A stretch of DNA of 64,000 nt, from NCBI GenBank assembly GCA_038373865.1, contig JAXGGA010000021.1:418359-482358 (forward strand), in the 5' to 3' direction. The position numbers and the translations under genes were made by a program. Of the stretch, positions 44,701 to 48,416 are shown piece by piece; the stretch's first letter is position 1; every line of letters begins with the position of its first letter. The DNA comes from Uloborus plumipes. Lineage: Eukaryota; Arthropoda; Arachnida; Araneae; Uloboridae. Below the pieces are notes generated by a model, which was given only the letters and a program-made list of their open reading frames with translations, did no database searches and was not told the DNA's origin.

Positions 44701-46010
44701 ATTTATTTGTGGTTAGTAAACTATACAGTCTAGCAAAGCTCATGTTAATGTCTTAAAAGCAGCACTCCGTGGTTAAAATAACCTATTTTAACAGAAAACA
44801 ATAGCATGTACAAATGAAATCAAATTTTATTGATCATAAGGATTTCATAACAAATGTGTTTTATAAAACCCTCCCCAAAGCATAAGTCTGATTCCGGCTC
44901 TAGTACATAGTATGTGGTTTGAATTTATATCTTTTTATTTACATTTGCATTTTTAGTTCATGTACACAAAATTAATAAATGTGTAGCATGTATATTTATT
45001 TCTATTACCCACATTGACTTTTAAAAGATAAGAGAGTAACATTTTTTTAAATCAAAATAAAGCTTAATATCTCTTGTTGGGTGCAATATTCTGAAGAATA
45101 CAATATGAAAAAAAAGGTAACACTTAGCTTGGATGAAACCAATTTATTTTTCAGGAACTAAAAGCTTGCATCTTGCAAGTACATACAGGAAGAAAATCAG
45201 ACAGACTGAATGAAACTGTCAAAAGACCATATGATCATCACAGCACCAGTTAAGGATGCAGTTACTAGCCCAGCTGACACCTGATTGATCGACCATATGC
45301 AAATGAGCTCTGCGCTCTCGACCAATCACCTGCCAGCTAGGCTATAATACTGGATTTTCAGCTATTATTAATATATATACATTTTTTCTGGTCATGGAAG
45401 AATATTTTACATATTCAGCTTCAGGTCTGTCACTTAGGTCAGGAGATCAGAAAGCCATTAAGCATTGGATTTCAGAAATAAAATTTCAAACATAATATAC
45501 CATGCATACCACACAATATAATATGCCTACGAAATATTATTTTAGGAATGGAAATATGTATGTCGAAATCGAAGGTTCCAGGACATTCTCTGTTCGTAAA
45601 CAAGAACTTTTTATTCTTTATAACTATGCTTTCTTTTTGAATTAAAATATTGTTACTCGTCCTTCAATTTGGATTATATTTTACATTTTAGCAGGATAGC
45701 ACTGCCAATCCCCTGCCGCAAGCTCGCGGACCCCCCGTGGTTCGCGGACAAAAATTTGGGAAACTCTGTTGTGATTTGAATTTATATCTCTTTTTTTCTC
45801 TCATTAGGTATTCTTTGGAGTGGACCTCCATCTTTCGTATCCAGCAGTGGTCCTTCATCCCCAAATTCATCAACATTGGACATATGGGCCAGGTGGAGAC
45901 AGATGACTGAAGTGGACTCTGTGTTGGATTTCTCGGGTCCCGGAAGCCGCAGCAGTCTCAGCAATCCTCCGTCTCCACACGACCCTTGTTACTACAATAA
46001 CAGCCTATGA
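6955..46010 (+). CDS. PPIP5K: PPIP5K/VIP1 inositol pyrophosphate kinase, C-terminal part
   Basis: This gene encodes a bifunctional cytosolic enzyme that makes and turns over inositol pyrophosphates. In the family, an N-terminal ATP-grasp kinase phosphorylates InsP6/5-InsP7 at position 1 and a histidine-acid-phosphatase-like domain removes it. Nineteen spliced exons give 798 codons plus TGA (46008-46010) without a stop. The window begins inside the phosphatase domain ([14 protein letters not shown]), passes [50 protein letters not shown] and [13 protein letters not shown], then enters a polar Ser/Asn-rich tail containing [15 protein letters not shown] and [12 protein letters not shown], which have counterparts in animal PPIP5Ks as I remember them. 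The kinase domain and RHGxRxP motif must lie upstream. Exon-intron phases all agree and sites are GT-AG. Exons are listed separately; the microexon and tandem acceptor need transcript support. Confidence 0.95.
7866..8699 (-). mobile_element. Tigger/pogo-like Tc1-mariner element, partial
   Basis: TIRs begin CAGTGAAGCACCGTTTATAC at 7866 and are mirrored to 8699, flanked by TA on both sides (7864-7865 and 8700-8701), the target duplication of the Tc1/mariner superfamily. Repeated ACGTATAAA words fill both ends. The centre carries a minus-strand reading frame (8078-8461) resembling a Tigger transposase tail. With 834 bp it is an internally deleted copy. Confidence 0.9.
8078..8461 (-). pseudogene. 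Tigger transposase C-terminal fragment
   Basis: An uninterrupted frame of 127 codons is acidic and polar and ends [14 protein letters not shown]. The middle reads [20 protein letters not shown]-x-x-I-x-x-(F/Y)F ending and an ALE..L..YL segment are typical of the extreme C-terminus of Tigger/jerky-like transposases. The DNA-binding domains and the catalytic DDE/D core are missing, so it cannot encode an active enzyme. The open frame suggests a fairly recent deletion derivative, or chance survival. Confidence 0.75.
11432..12062. repeat. 631-bp palindromic fold-back element, TA-flanked
   Basis: The two halves are near-complete inverted copies: GGGTGGGGCGAAAAAT at the left end is mirrored at 12062, and the inner words (for example GGGGGCGCTGCGATCGCA near 11550 and its complement near 11930) continue almost to the centre at about 11747. 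TA flanks both ends (11430-11431 and 12063-12064), which suggests a mariner-type fold-back MITE. It lies in a PPIP5K intron and would form a hairpin of about 300 bp in the transcript. Confidence 0.92.
12972..13093 (+). CDS. PPIP5K: PPIP5K exon: [13 protein letters not shown]
   Basis: The acceptor is TACTGTAG at 12971. The split Gly codon is completed and the exon reads [20 protein letters not shown] then [20 protein letters not shown], the most conserved block of the phosphatase-like domain. The donor is GTATTT at 13094, a weaker site followed by a T run; the exon ends on a codon boundary. Confidence 0.95.
13094..14459. other. PPIP5K intron, 1.37 kb, repeat-derived middle
   Basis: The section 13300-13680 is visibly less AT-rich than its surroundings, with a C run at about 13373-13384, and reads as transposon-derived DNA that I cannot classify. 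A hammerhead-core-like motif lies on the minus strand at 13637-13666 (see findings). No exon is seen. Confidence 0.5.
14460..14572 (+). CDS. PPIP5K: PPIP5K exon: [20 protein letters not shown]
   Basis: The acceptor is TTTTCAG at 14459. The exon starts on a codon boundary and reads [20 protein letters not shown] then NTNGLLDND. The donor is GTAAGT at 14573, after two bases of a Met codon. The sequence is almost identical to family members as remembered. Confidence 0.95.
14661..14727 (+). CDS. PPIP5K: PPIP5K exon: [19 protein letters not shown]
   Basis: The acceptor is TTTGCAG at 14660 and the donor is GTGAAT at 14728. It completes the split Met codon and encodes [19 protein letters not shown] followed by FEK. 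It ends on a codon boundary. The intron before it is only 88 bp. Confidence 0.92.
14988..14996 (+). CDS. PPIP5K: Candidate 9-nt PPIP5K microexon (Lys-Lys-His)
   Basis: A long pyrimidine tract ends in CAG at 14987, nine bases AAGAAGCAT follow, and then a perfect GTAAGT donor starts at 14997. The flanking exons both have codon-boundary phase here, so inclusion adds Lys-Lys-His in frame and skipping keeps the frame. The insert falls in a variable loop between DFEK and LNPTK. It is predicted from splice signals only and might be alternative. Confidence 0.6.
15096..15237 (+). CDS. PPIP5K: PPIP5K exon: [19 protein letters not shown]
   Basis: The acceptor is CTTTCAG at 15095 and the donor is GTGATT at 15238. 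It encodes [20 protein letters not shown] then a helix-rich segment to KKEDPRLQ, matching the family's ..NPVK.C..V..L....I...K.DP stretch. It ends with one base of a Glu codon. Confidence 0.95.
15238..17497. other. PPIP5K intron, 2.26 kb, with SINE
   Basis: It holds the SINE 16283-16591, a G run near 16218-16228, and a TTTA simple repeat at about 17393-17415. The text at 16670-17360 is repeat-like (CCGCGGATCCGCG at 16683-16695, a G run at 17285-17294) but gave no clear family. No exon is seen. Confidence 0.6.
16283..16591 (+). mobile_element. tRNA-headed SINE with target-site duplication
   Basis: The head GGCCGTGGTTTCGCGATCGG resembles a tRNA D-arm with a pol III A box, and GGGTCCAATGCC at 16353-16364 resembles a B box. 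The 309-bp unit is flanked by 14-bp direct repeats, CATGTATTTGATTT (16269-16282) and CATGTATTTCATTT (16592-16605), differing at one base. This is the hallmark of LINE-assisted retroposition. A second, truncated copy of the same family sits inverted at about 34822-34965. Its plus-strand reading frame is incidental. Confidence 0.85.
17498..17724 (+). CDS. PPIP5K: PPIP5K exon: [19 protein letters not shown]
   Basis: The acceptor is TTTACAG at 17497 and the donor is GTAAGC at 17725. It encodes [39 protein letters not shown] and [18 protein letters not shown]. The [10 protein letters not shown] and AEELYIYAK words are the arthropod-type versions of these segments as I recall them. It ends on a codon boundary. 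Confidence 0.96.
17959..18101 (+). CDS. PPIP5K: PPIP5K exon: [20 protein letters not shown]
   Basis: The acceptor is ATTTTAAG at 17958, a weak pyrimidine tract, and the donor is GTAGGT at 18102. It encodes [20 protein letters not shown] then a Lys/Arg-rich helix and [10 protein letters not shown], and ends with two bases of a Met codon. The protein match makes the boundaries secure despite the poor acceptor. Confidence 0.92.
18102..19275. other. PPIP5K intron, no feature seen
   Basis: This is AT-rich DNA of 1.17 kb. No TIR pair, tandem repeat or exon was recognised; only short T and A runs occur. Confidence 0.5.
19276..19390 (+). CDS. PPIP5K: PPIP5K exon: [16 protein letters not shown]
   Basis: The acceptor is TTGTTTAG at 19275 and the donor is GTAAGT at 19391. 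It encodes [20 protein letters not shown] then [18 protein letters not shown]. The ESH-x-H segment is the C-terminal catalytic-site block of the phosphatase-like domain. The exon ends on a codon boundary. Confidence 0.96.
19687..19833 (+). CDS. PPIP5K: PPIP5K exon: [19 protein letters not shown]
   Basis: The acceptor is TTTTCCAG at 19686 and the donor is GTAGAT at 19834. It encodes [16 protein letters not shown] followed by [19 protein letters not shown] and [14 protein letters not shown]. The first 13 residues ([13 protein letters not shown]) have no counterpart in the relatives I remember, where LLD or LLN is followed within a few residues by DEQW. No other in-frame acceptor is visible, so the extension may be real or may be removed by a non-obvious splice. 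Confidence 0.88.
19834..20776. other. PPIP5K intron, 0.94 kb, with unexplained frame
   Basis: It contains a minus-strand open frame (20488-20694) with protein-like composition, discussed in the findings. A short hairpin (CAGCTATTT and complement) lies near 20132-20152. Nothing else was recognised. Confidence 0.4.
20777..20896 (+). CDS. PPIP5K: PPIP5K exon: [13 protein letters not shown]
   Basis: The acceptor is TTTTGTAG at 20776 and the donor is GTAAGT at 20897. It encodes [18 protein letters not shown] then [19 protein letters not shown], closing the folded phosphatase-like domain. [11 protein letters not shown] is, from memory, shared with the fly protein and supports an arthropod source. 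It is 40 codons and phase 0 at both ends. Confidence 0.96.
20897..21507. other. PPIP5K intron, no feature seen
   Basis: This intron is 611 bp of AT-rich DNA. Nothing was recognised apart from a CTTTT-rich pyrimidine stretch near 20998-21018. Confidence 0.45.
21508..21663 (+). CDS. PPIP5K: PPIP5K exon: acidic linker after phosphatase domain
   Basis: The acceptor is GTTGCAG at 21507 and the donor is GTACGT at 21664. It encodes [15 protein letters not shown] and then a strongly acidic run, [12 protein letters not shown]. It starts and ends on codon boundaries. The region is likely disordered. The next exon lies 9.7 kb downstream. Confidence 0.88.
22967..23462 (+). mobile_element. Tigger/pogo-like element with transposase scrap
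   Basis: TIRs CAGTAGCCCCTCGTTGTATC (22967) and the mirrored CAGTAACCCCTCGTTATATC (ending at 23462) are bounded by TA (22965-22966 and 23463-23464). Inside, at about 23205-23320, the plus strand reads [19 protein letters not shown], a stop in place of Trp, then KMLPDKT. This is the Tigger catalytic-core segment YNxDExxLxWKxLP. In-frame stops show it is dead. A 10-base C run and an A run interrupt the left half. Confidence 0.9.
23705..23762. repeat. Perfect 23-bp-arm hairpin
   Basis: The arm CGTTAAGAATGGTCACTTTG (first 20 of 23 bases) at 23705 is perfectly mirrored at 23740-23762 around a 12-base loop. It lies in a PPIP5K intron. It could be the relic of a fold-back MITE or a small-RNA-like hairpin. 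No flanking duplication is evident. Confidence 0.85.
24497..24931. repeat. 435-bp fold-back palindrome
   Basis: The arms of about 200 bp are nearly perfect inverted copies, from AATAAAATATAAAAAAAC at 24497 to its complement at 24931. The centre is at about 24714 between GGCGGTAT (24694) and ATACCGCC (24728). Inner words such as CTAAAGCAGCCAATAAAG appear on both arms. A diverged single-arm relative occurs at about 33985-34100, so it belongs to a dispersed family. Confidence 0.93.
25192..25352 (+). mobile_element. MITE, GATTAAGCGGGG family, copy 1 (left end lost)
   Basis: Its sequence (TTCCAAGAAATATTCGATTA, AGCGGGG..., TCTATGGCATGGGGAAA, GGATTAAGCGGGGCTGACAG) aligns with the copies at 49466-49633 and, inverted, 59925-60085. 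The first 20 or so bases of the left terminus are missing in comparison. It is probably a Tigger-type MITE, given the terminus and TA-rich target. Confidence 0.75.
26059..26730. mobile_element. hAT-like MITE, CAGGGTTTGTACG type
   Basis: The left end reads CAGGGTTTGTACGTGTCC and the right end, reversed, reads CGGCCCTTGTACGCATTT, an imperfect inverted repeat. The words AAGTCCTTA and TTATAAGT recur near both ends, as in hAT subterminal regions. The flanks TGTAATTA and GTGAATTA agree only in part. The right boundary is approximate. Confidence 0.5.
27488..27521. repeat. Perfect 16-bp-arm inverted repeat
   Basis: GCTTATTTATTACTTC is followed, after TC, by its exact complement. It is too short to classify; in RNA it would form a tight stem. 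Confidence 0.8.
28818..30589. mobile_element. hAT element, CAGTGGCGGATCC type
   Basis: The ends CAGGCGCGGATCCAC and (reversed) CAGTGGCGGATCCAGAC are flanked by the perfect 8-bp duplication GTCAACAA (28810-28817 and 30590-30597). G runs follow the left terminus (28836-28842 and 29045-29057) and a 16-base C run precedes the right one (30517-30532), in mirror image. No transposase was recognised. An inner fold-back (29986-30189) is probably a secondary insertion. Confidence 0.92.
29986..30189. repeat. 204-bp fold-back inside hAT element
   Basis: From AATATTAGTTAAGGATTCC at 29986 to the complement ending at 30189, the two arms match with few differences, with the centre near 30087. Each arm carries a CTGAAG...GAAACG motif (minus strand at 30042-30073 in the left arm, plus strand about 30102-30132 in the right arm). 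Confidence 0.9.
31340..31457 (+). CDS. PPIP5K: PPIP5K exon: [19 protein letters not shown]
   Basis: The acceptor is ATTCATAG at 31339 and the donor is GTTAGT at 31458. It encodes [16 protein letters not shown] and [13 protein letters not shown]. The (K)P..SEPI.I.R segment matches a short conserved island in the otherwise variable C-terminal tail of animal PPIP5Ks as I remember it. It ends with one base of the next codon. Confidence 0.9.
31458..32241. other. PPIP5K intron, no feature seen
   Basis: This is 784 bp of AT-rich DNA with T runs and no recognised element or exon. Confidence 0.5.
32242..32349 (+). CDS. PPIP5K: PPIP5K exon: tail segment [20 protein letters not shown]
   Basis: The acceptor is CCTCTTAG at 32241 and the donor is GTAACA at 32350. 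It encodes a basic, Ser-rich stretch ([20 protein letters not shown]) with no known fold. Phase 1 in and phase 1 out fit both neighbours. Confidence 0.82.
32350..33135. other. PPIP5K intron, no feature seen
   Basis: This is 786 bp of AT-rich DNA. The open frame at 32735-32935 has no splice context or similarity I recognise. Confidence 0.45.
33136..33201 (+). CDS. PPIP5K: PPIP5K exon: 66-nt tail exon
   Basis: The acceptor is TTTCAG at 33135 and the donor is GTACTT at 33202. It encodes [20 protein letters not shown], polar and probably disordered. Its length is a multiple of three with the same phase on both sides, so it could be a cassette exon. Confidence 0.78.
33514..33686. mobile_element. 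TA-flanked MITE, CGTTATAAAGACC family, copy 1
   Basis: TIRs CAGTCAATGCTCGTTATAAA and (reversed) CAGTCAACACTCGATATAAC lie between TA dinucleotides (33512-33513 and 33687-33688). The 173-bp unit is nearly the same as 62580-62754. These are Tigger/pogo-type non-autonomous elements. Confidence 0.92.
33985..34100 (+). repeat. Single-arm relative of the 24497-24931 fold-back
   Basis: AGAAGTATGAAATAAAATAA, then ATTGCAT, ACCATAATATCTTCATAAC and CTAAAGCAGCCAACAAA, follow the same order as the left arm of 24497-24931 with many substitutions. No mirrored arm is seen here. Boundaries are approximate. Confidence 0.6.
34253..34431. mobile_element. hAT MITE with C runs
   Basis: The ends CAGGCCAGTCATTGAAG and (reversed) CAGGCCCGTCATTTCAAG are flanked by the perfect 8-bp duplication ATCAGCTG (34245-34252 and 34432-34439). 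The 179-bp element carries two long C runs (about 34290-34301 and 34387-34400). Confidence 0.92.
34822..34965 (-). mobile_element. Truncated SINE, same family as 16283-16591
   Basis: Read on the minus strand, it shows TTGCTCGACCCTTGGTCTGG, AGAGTGCTCTTCATGGCCC, ACAAGTTGTGG and CCTGGAGTGTGTG, in the same order as GGTTGCTCGGCACCTGGCTC, AGAACACTCTTCAGGCCCC, ACAACTTGTC and CTCAGGAGTGTGTG in the plus-strand SINE. The tRNA head is missing. Boundaries are approximate, and no target duplication was found. Confidence 0.65.
35552..35963. mobile_element. TA-flanked MITE with CTTGTTTATCC ends
   Basis: TIRs CAGTACAGCCTTGTTTATCC and (reversed) CAATAGAAACTTGTTTATCC match at 16 of 20 positions and are flanked by TA (35550-35551 and 35964-35965). 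It is a Tc1/mariner-type non-autonomous element of 412 bp. No transposase was recognised. Confidence 0.75.
36412..36498 (+). CDS. PPIP5K: PPIP5K exon: [20 protein letters not shown]
   Basis: The acceptor is TCTTCCAG at 36411 and the donor is GTAATA at 36499. It encodes [20 protein letters not shown] followed by SAADLPKIY. The length is a multiple of three with phase 1 on both sides. No domain is recognised; it belongs to the variable tail. Confidence 0.82.
36573..36934. mobile_element. MITE with CAGGGTTGCCA termini
   Basis: The ends CAGGGTTGCCACGCACCGGG and (reversed) CAGGGTTGCCAGGAAAATTT are flanked by a 6-bp direct repeat, GAATGC (36567-36572 and 36935-36940). The interior repeats AAAACC(T/A)G and GGGAAAA words. 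The termini suggest hAT; the duplication is two bases shorter than usual. Confidence 0.75.
37146..37576. repeat. 431-bp near-perfect palindrome, TATC-flanked
   Basis: The arms run from GGGTAATTCCATTGTGACTA at 37146 to the complement at 37576, with the axis near 37361. Only isolated differences were noticed between arms. TATC occurs immediately outside both ends (37142-37145 and 37577-37580), suggesting a 4-bp target duplication. The inner region repeats GTGACTAACATAACA, which is also near the outer ends. Confidence 0.93.
38071..38330. mobile_element. Short element with GGGCAAGTGGATAAAGGTG ends
   Basis: GGCAAGTGGATAAAGGTGGT at the left and its mirror (ATCACCTTTATCCACTTGCC) at 38299-38328 form a TIR of about 28 bp. 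A third, degenerate end (CACCTCTATTCACTTGCCC) lies at about 38199-38217. No clear target duplication is seen. Confidence 0.6.
38652..38784. repeat. (TA)n microsatellite
   Basis: About 130 bp of almost pure TA dinucleotides, with a few C and G interruptions before 38703. Open frames translated here (Ile-Tyr repeats) are artefacts. Copy number is likely to vary between individuals and assemblies. Confidence 0.97.
39261..39377 (+). CDS. PPIP5K: PPIP5K exon with tandem acceptor: [17 protein letters not shown]
   Basis: The acceptor is TTTCATAG at 39260 and the donor is GTAAAT at 39378. It encodes [18 protein letters not shown] then [20 protein letters not shown]. The LFST.V..GSSSAP.L block is a conserved tail motif of animal PPIP5Ks from memory. 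A second acceptor, TTGTTAG at 39290, is followed by the same ten bases (GTTCAACAAA) in the same phase, so a 10-residue shorter form is possible. Confidence 0.9.
39378..40406. other. PPIP5K intron, with Helitron-like scrap
   Basis: It holds the small Helitron-like sequence 39699-39857. The rest is AT-rich with T runs (for example 40301-40316) and no exon. Confidence 0.55.
39699..39857 (+). mobile_element. Short non-autonomous Helitron-like sequence
   Basis: It begins TACTACTATTAAAATCTG with TCTGTCCGTCTG beyond, and ends with a GC-rich stem GCCCG...CGGGC followed by CACGCAGCTAG and T. The CTAG-T end and preceding hairpin are Helitron hallmarks. The 5' TC is not clear, so the copy may be truncated. 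Confidence 0.65.
40407..40622 (+). CDS. PPIP5K: PPIP5K exon: [20 protein letters not shown]
   Basis: The acceptor is TTCTTTAG at 40406 and the donor is GTAAGG at 40623. It encodes [40 protein letters not shown] and then a Ser-rich run. (M)[15 protein letters not shown]..(V/L)..FL is the most conserved C-terminal island of the family as I recall it. The phase fits both neighbours. Confidence 0.95.
41346..41805. mobile_element. MITE with CAGGGGTGATTG termini
   Basis: The ends CAGGGGTGATTGCGAGTTC and (reversed) CAGGGGTGATTGTGTTCCGG are flanked by a 6-bp direct repeat ATACAT (41340-41345 and 41806-41811). AATACC and CCGGTATTTT words recur at both ends. A G run lies at 41410-41420. It is probably hAT-related. 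Confidence 0.8.
42243..43713. mobile_element. hAT element with 20-bp-period internal array
   Basis: The left end CAGGGTTGGCAAA and the right end (reversed) AAGTGTTGGCAAA are flanked by the perfect 8-bp duplication CTACATTT (42235-42242 and 43714-43721). Left subterminal DNA is rich in AACCCGCCCGGGTTTTT palindromic words. The right subterminal part carries a tandem array (43579-43665). No transposase is evident in 1.47 kb. It shares termini and architecture with 46599-47768. Confidence 0.9.
43579..43665. repeat. 20-bp tandem array in hAT subterminal region
   Basis: About four copies of the unit AAATACCCAGAAAAACCCAC in tandem with few changes. The unit contains the AAACCC word found, inverted, near the left end, consistent with multiple transposase-binding sites. 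Confidence 0.9.
45808..46010 (+). CDS. PPIP5K: PPIP5K terminal exon and stop
   Basis: The acceptor is CTCATTAG at 45807. The exon completes a split Ser codon and encodes [40 protein letters not shown], then [20 protein letters not shown] and YYNNSL before TGA at 46008-46010. (W)SSGPSS-like Ser-Gly-Pro words also occur near this place in vertebrate PPIP5K1. The overlapping minus-strand open frames are shadows. Confidence 0.92.
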
Positions 46011-46125
46011 CAGAAATGTAAATCCTAAAGCAATATATATATTTTTCTCATGAACATAGTCCTTAGCAGTATTAAATTATTGAAGAGTTGTAAATAATGG
46101 AATAAAAAATAGATTTTAATTTTCT
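46011..46125 (+). terminator. PPIP5K 3' UTR with polyadenylation signal
   Basis: AATAAA lies at 46101-46106, about 90 bp after the stop, followed by a T/G-rich stretch (TTTTAATTTTCTGTCTTTG). Cleavage is expected roughly 10-30 bases after the signal, so the end given here is an estimate. Confidence 0.75.
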
Positions 46126-46642
46126 GTCTTTGTTGGAATTGCTCTGGATTTGTGACTGAACTTATTTACGATGAAGGTGCAAAAAATGAGAAGATTTTGA
46201 ACAAAAATAAGCAACAATCCCGCAAATATTTTTTTCTATCCTCTTGTTACTATGTAACCTCCTTAGACCAAAGACAAATTTAAAAAAAAAAAAAAACAAA
46301 AAAACTATTGATTGATTCTAAGCACATAGAAAAGTACAGCAAATTAAAAAAAAAAAATTTAATCTCTCATTTTGAGAAAATTTGTTTCCTAGTGGGAGTA
46401 GCAATAAATAATAGCATTCTAAAGTGGCAGAAGGAATTTTTGAGTCCTTAATTAATGATCTCTACTAATAATAAAGCTGAAGGTGGGTCTGTCTGTCCTT
46501 CTTTCTGTCTGTCTGTCTGTCACGCGCGTAGCGCCAACACCGTTCGGTCGATTTTCATGCCACTCGGCACAAAATTAGTTTTTAGCATGTAGTTTTGCCA
46601 GGGTTGGCTTTTTCCCGTCCAAAACTTGTTTTTCCCATCCCA

Positions 46643-46730
46643 CCGGGAAAAACTGGTAAATACCGGGAAAAACTGGTAAATACCGGGAAAAACTGGTAAA
46701 TACCAGAAAAAACTGGTAAATACTAGGAAA
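46643..46730. repeat. 20-bp tandem array in hAT subterminal region
   Basis: About four tandem copies of ACCGGGAAAAACTGGTAAAT, the last ones degenerate. The period equals that of 43579-43665 while the unit differs (CCGGGAAAAACTGG instead of CCCAGAAAAACCCAC). CGGTAAATACCGG near 47707-47719 is a related word at the other end. Confidence 0.9.
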
Positions 46731-47125
46731 TGACATGTAAACAATATTCTGGATTTTTCTGTCTGATGTGTAAAATTAAAGTTAGAAATGTATAGTTATT
46801 ATACAAATTTTCATTAGGTTTAAAATTATTCTGCAGCAAAAAGACATAACAAAATAGGAATTATTGCAAAAAGCATAAAATTTGCTCATAAAGTTGTTTT
46901 ATAATGATTAATTTCCACAATTTTTGGAACACAATAAAATAAAATTATTAAACTTAAAAATATCAGGGTCATCAAGAAGCAATAAATAATTTGTGTTCAA
47001 ATTTAAATAAAAATTTTGGTACTTTTTACGTTGACCTTTTAAACACAAATTTTTTTTACAATTTTGGTTTGGTGTAAGGTGTAATATTTACAAAATGTAA
47101 AGAGCTCATTCCACATTTCAGCAAA

Positions 47126-47437
47126 ATGAAATTAAGCTTTGATAAAGCAATGACCCCTGTCCATTTTTTGGCACACCTGACGAATCCGAAATATAAAGGT
47201 GAAAAGTTATCACAAGATCTGGAGGAATCTGATCGTGCACTTTGGTTGAGGAATTTAAGTAAAACCGGAATAGATGCAGAATTTCTCCAATTAATGGAAC
47301 ATCTTCAGGGATGTCCTGCATCATCATCATCATCTCTTGAGCGTTTTTTTTTTTTTTTTTTAATTTTTCTTTCATCCAAAACAAGATTAGAAATAGACTG
47401 GGTTTACAAAAAGCCAGTAAAAATTATTGTAAATTAG
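47126..47437 (+). pseudogene. hAT transposase C-terminal fragment
   Basis: The open frame starts MKLSFDKAMTPVHFLAHLTN, then PKYKGEKLS, followed by ALWLRNLSKTG and CPASSSSSLERF. After a T run encoding Phe it continues SSKTRLEIDW. This order matches the hAT C-terminal region, where a Ser-rich S-x-E-R-x-F motif is followed by (H)SK.RN.LG. The T run (about 47345-47361) probably slipped and corrupted the frame. Catalytic residues upstream are missing. Confidence 0.82.
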
Positions 47438-48157
47438 TATTTTGTTACATGATGCTAAAATCCAATGTGTAAGGGGGAGATGAAAAATACGAATACGATT
47501 GGTAAATATTTAGGACTCTGTGTGGTATGTAAATATTCAAATAAATTTACTCCATTGTTAGATTTTGTATATCTTCTTTTAAAAAAAAAAAAAATCTTTC
47601 AAGCTATTTACTTAGAACTCAATTTTGACATTTTTAAAGATTGTTTTGAATTCATGTTTTAAATAATCAGTTTTTCCCATGAGGGAAAAACATAGTATTT
47701 CCCAGGACGGTAAATACCGGTTTTTACCATGGTATTTACCGGGGGTGGGAAAAACTTTGCCAACCCTGAGTTTTGCACCTCGAAGCGATTTTTCGAAAAT
47801 TCCATTTCGTTCGTTTTCTATTCGAATTCTTAGCGGAAATTCGATAAAATAGGGAAGAAATATTTCATACACACTTTCAAGTCTTATGTCATTCGGAAGC
47901 TTGAAATTTTCTGCACAAAATGAAGTTTTTTCGAAGTTTCTACGATCATCAGGAGAGCTGTAACAACTGTTTTTAGAATCCCGGAATTCAAGGCTTACCT
48001 TCAGTAAAGCAAGCCAAACGATTCTAAAATGGTTCATTACGAGAATGAAATTTGTTTGAAAAGAGAGATGAAATGAATTATTTTATCAACGGAAATCAAC
48101 TTTTCATGTTGTTACCATGGTTACGTGTTCATACTTATTTTTGTTTCGTTCTTTTTC

Positions 48158-48416
48158 CAGTGTTGCCAGACGTAGTATTTTTGATACTACGGTAGTATTT
48201 TTTCGGCCCAAATAAGGGGCGTAGTATTTTTCTGGCAACCCTGTTTCCAATATACTAATGACTTAATTAAAAGATTTGGCGAATATTTTTTTCATTTTCA
48301 TAGATTTCGCATTTCAGCAACATTGATTTTGGCAACGTTTGGAAACAGTAGTATTTTGTAATATTTTTTTTAGAGGAGGCGTAGTATTTTTTTGTTTCAG
48401 TTCTCTGGCAACCCTG
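48158..48416. mobile_element. GTAGTATTTTT MITE inside Helitron
   Basis: The ends CAGTGTTGCCAGACGTAG and (reversed) CAGGGTTGCCAGAGAAC are flanked by the perfect 8-bp duplication TCTTTTTC (48150-48157 and 48417-48424). The interior repeats GTAGTATTTTT at least five times. A second right-type end (TCTGGCAACCCTG) occurs inside, at about 48231-48243. hAT-type. Confidence 0.88.

Larger units (their letters stand above)
40623..45807. other. PPIP5K last intron, 5.2 kb
   Basis: It contains the elements 41346-41805 and 42243-43713. A transposon-derived but unclassified stretch lies at about 40680-40890. A hammerhead-core-like motif is on the minus strand at 44508-44537. From 44560 to 45807 no exon or defined repeat was seen. 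Confidence 0.6.
46599..47768 (+). mobile_element. hAT element with transposase remnant, inside Helitron
   Basis: The termini CAGGGTTGGC and (reversed) CAGGGTTGGCAAAG are flanked by the perfect 8-bp duplication AGTTTTGC (46591-46598 and 47769-47776). A 20-bp-period array lies at 46643-46730 and a transposase fragment at 47126-47437. Termini and array period show that it is a sister of the element 42243-43713. Confidence 0.94.

Noticed and set aside
45285..45360. Promoter-like cluster ATGCAAAT, CCAAT and TATAATA
   Set aside because: Short common words in an intron; no downstream gene or start supports a promoter.
45688..45964. Minus-strand frames opposite the last PPIP5K exon
   Set aside because: They are antisense shadows of the conserved coding exon.
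47612..48037. 141-codon minus-strand frame
   Set aside because: It spans the hAT/Helitron junction including the target duplication, so it cannot be a native gene. No known motif was found.
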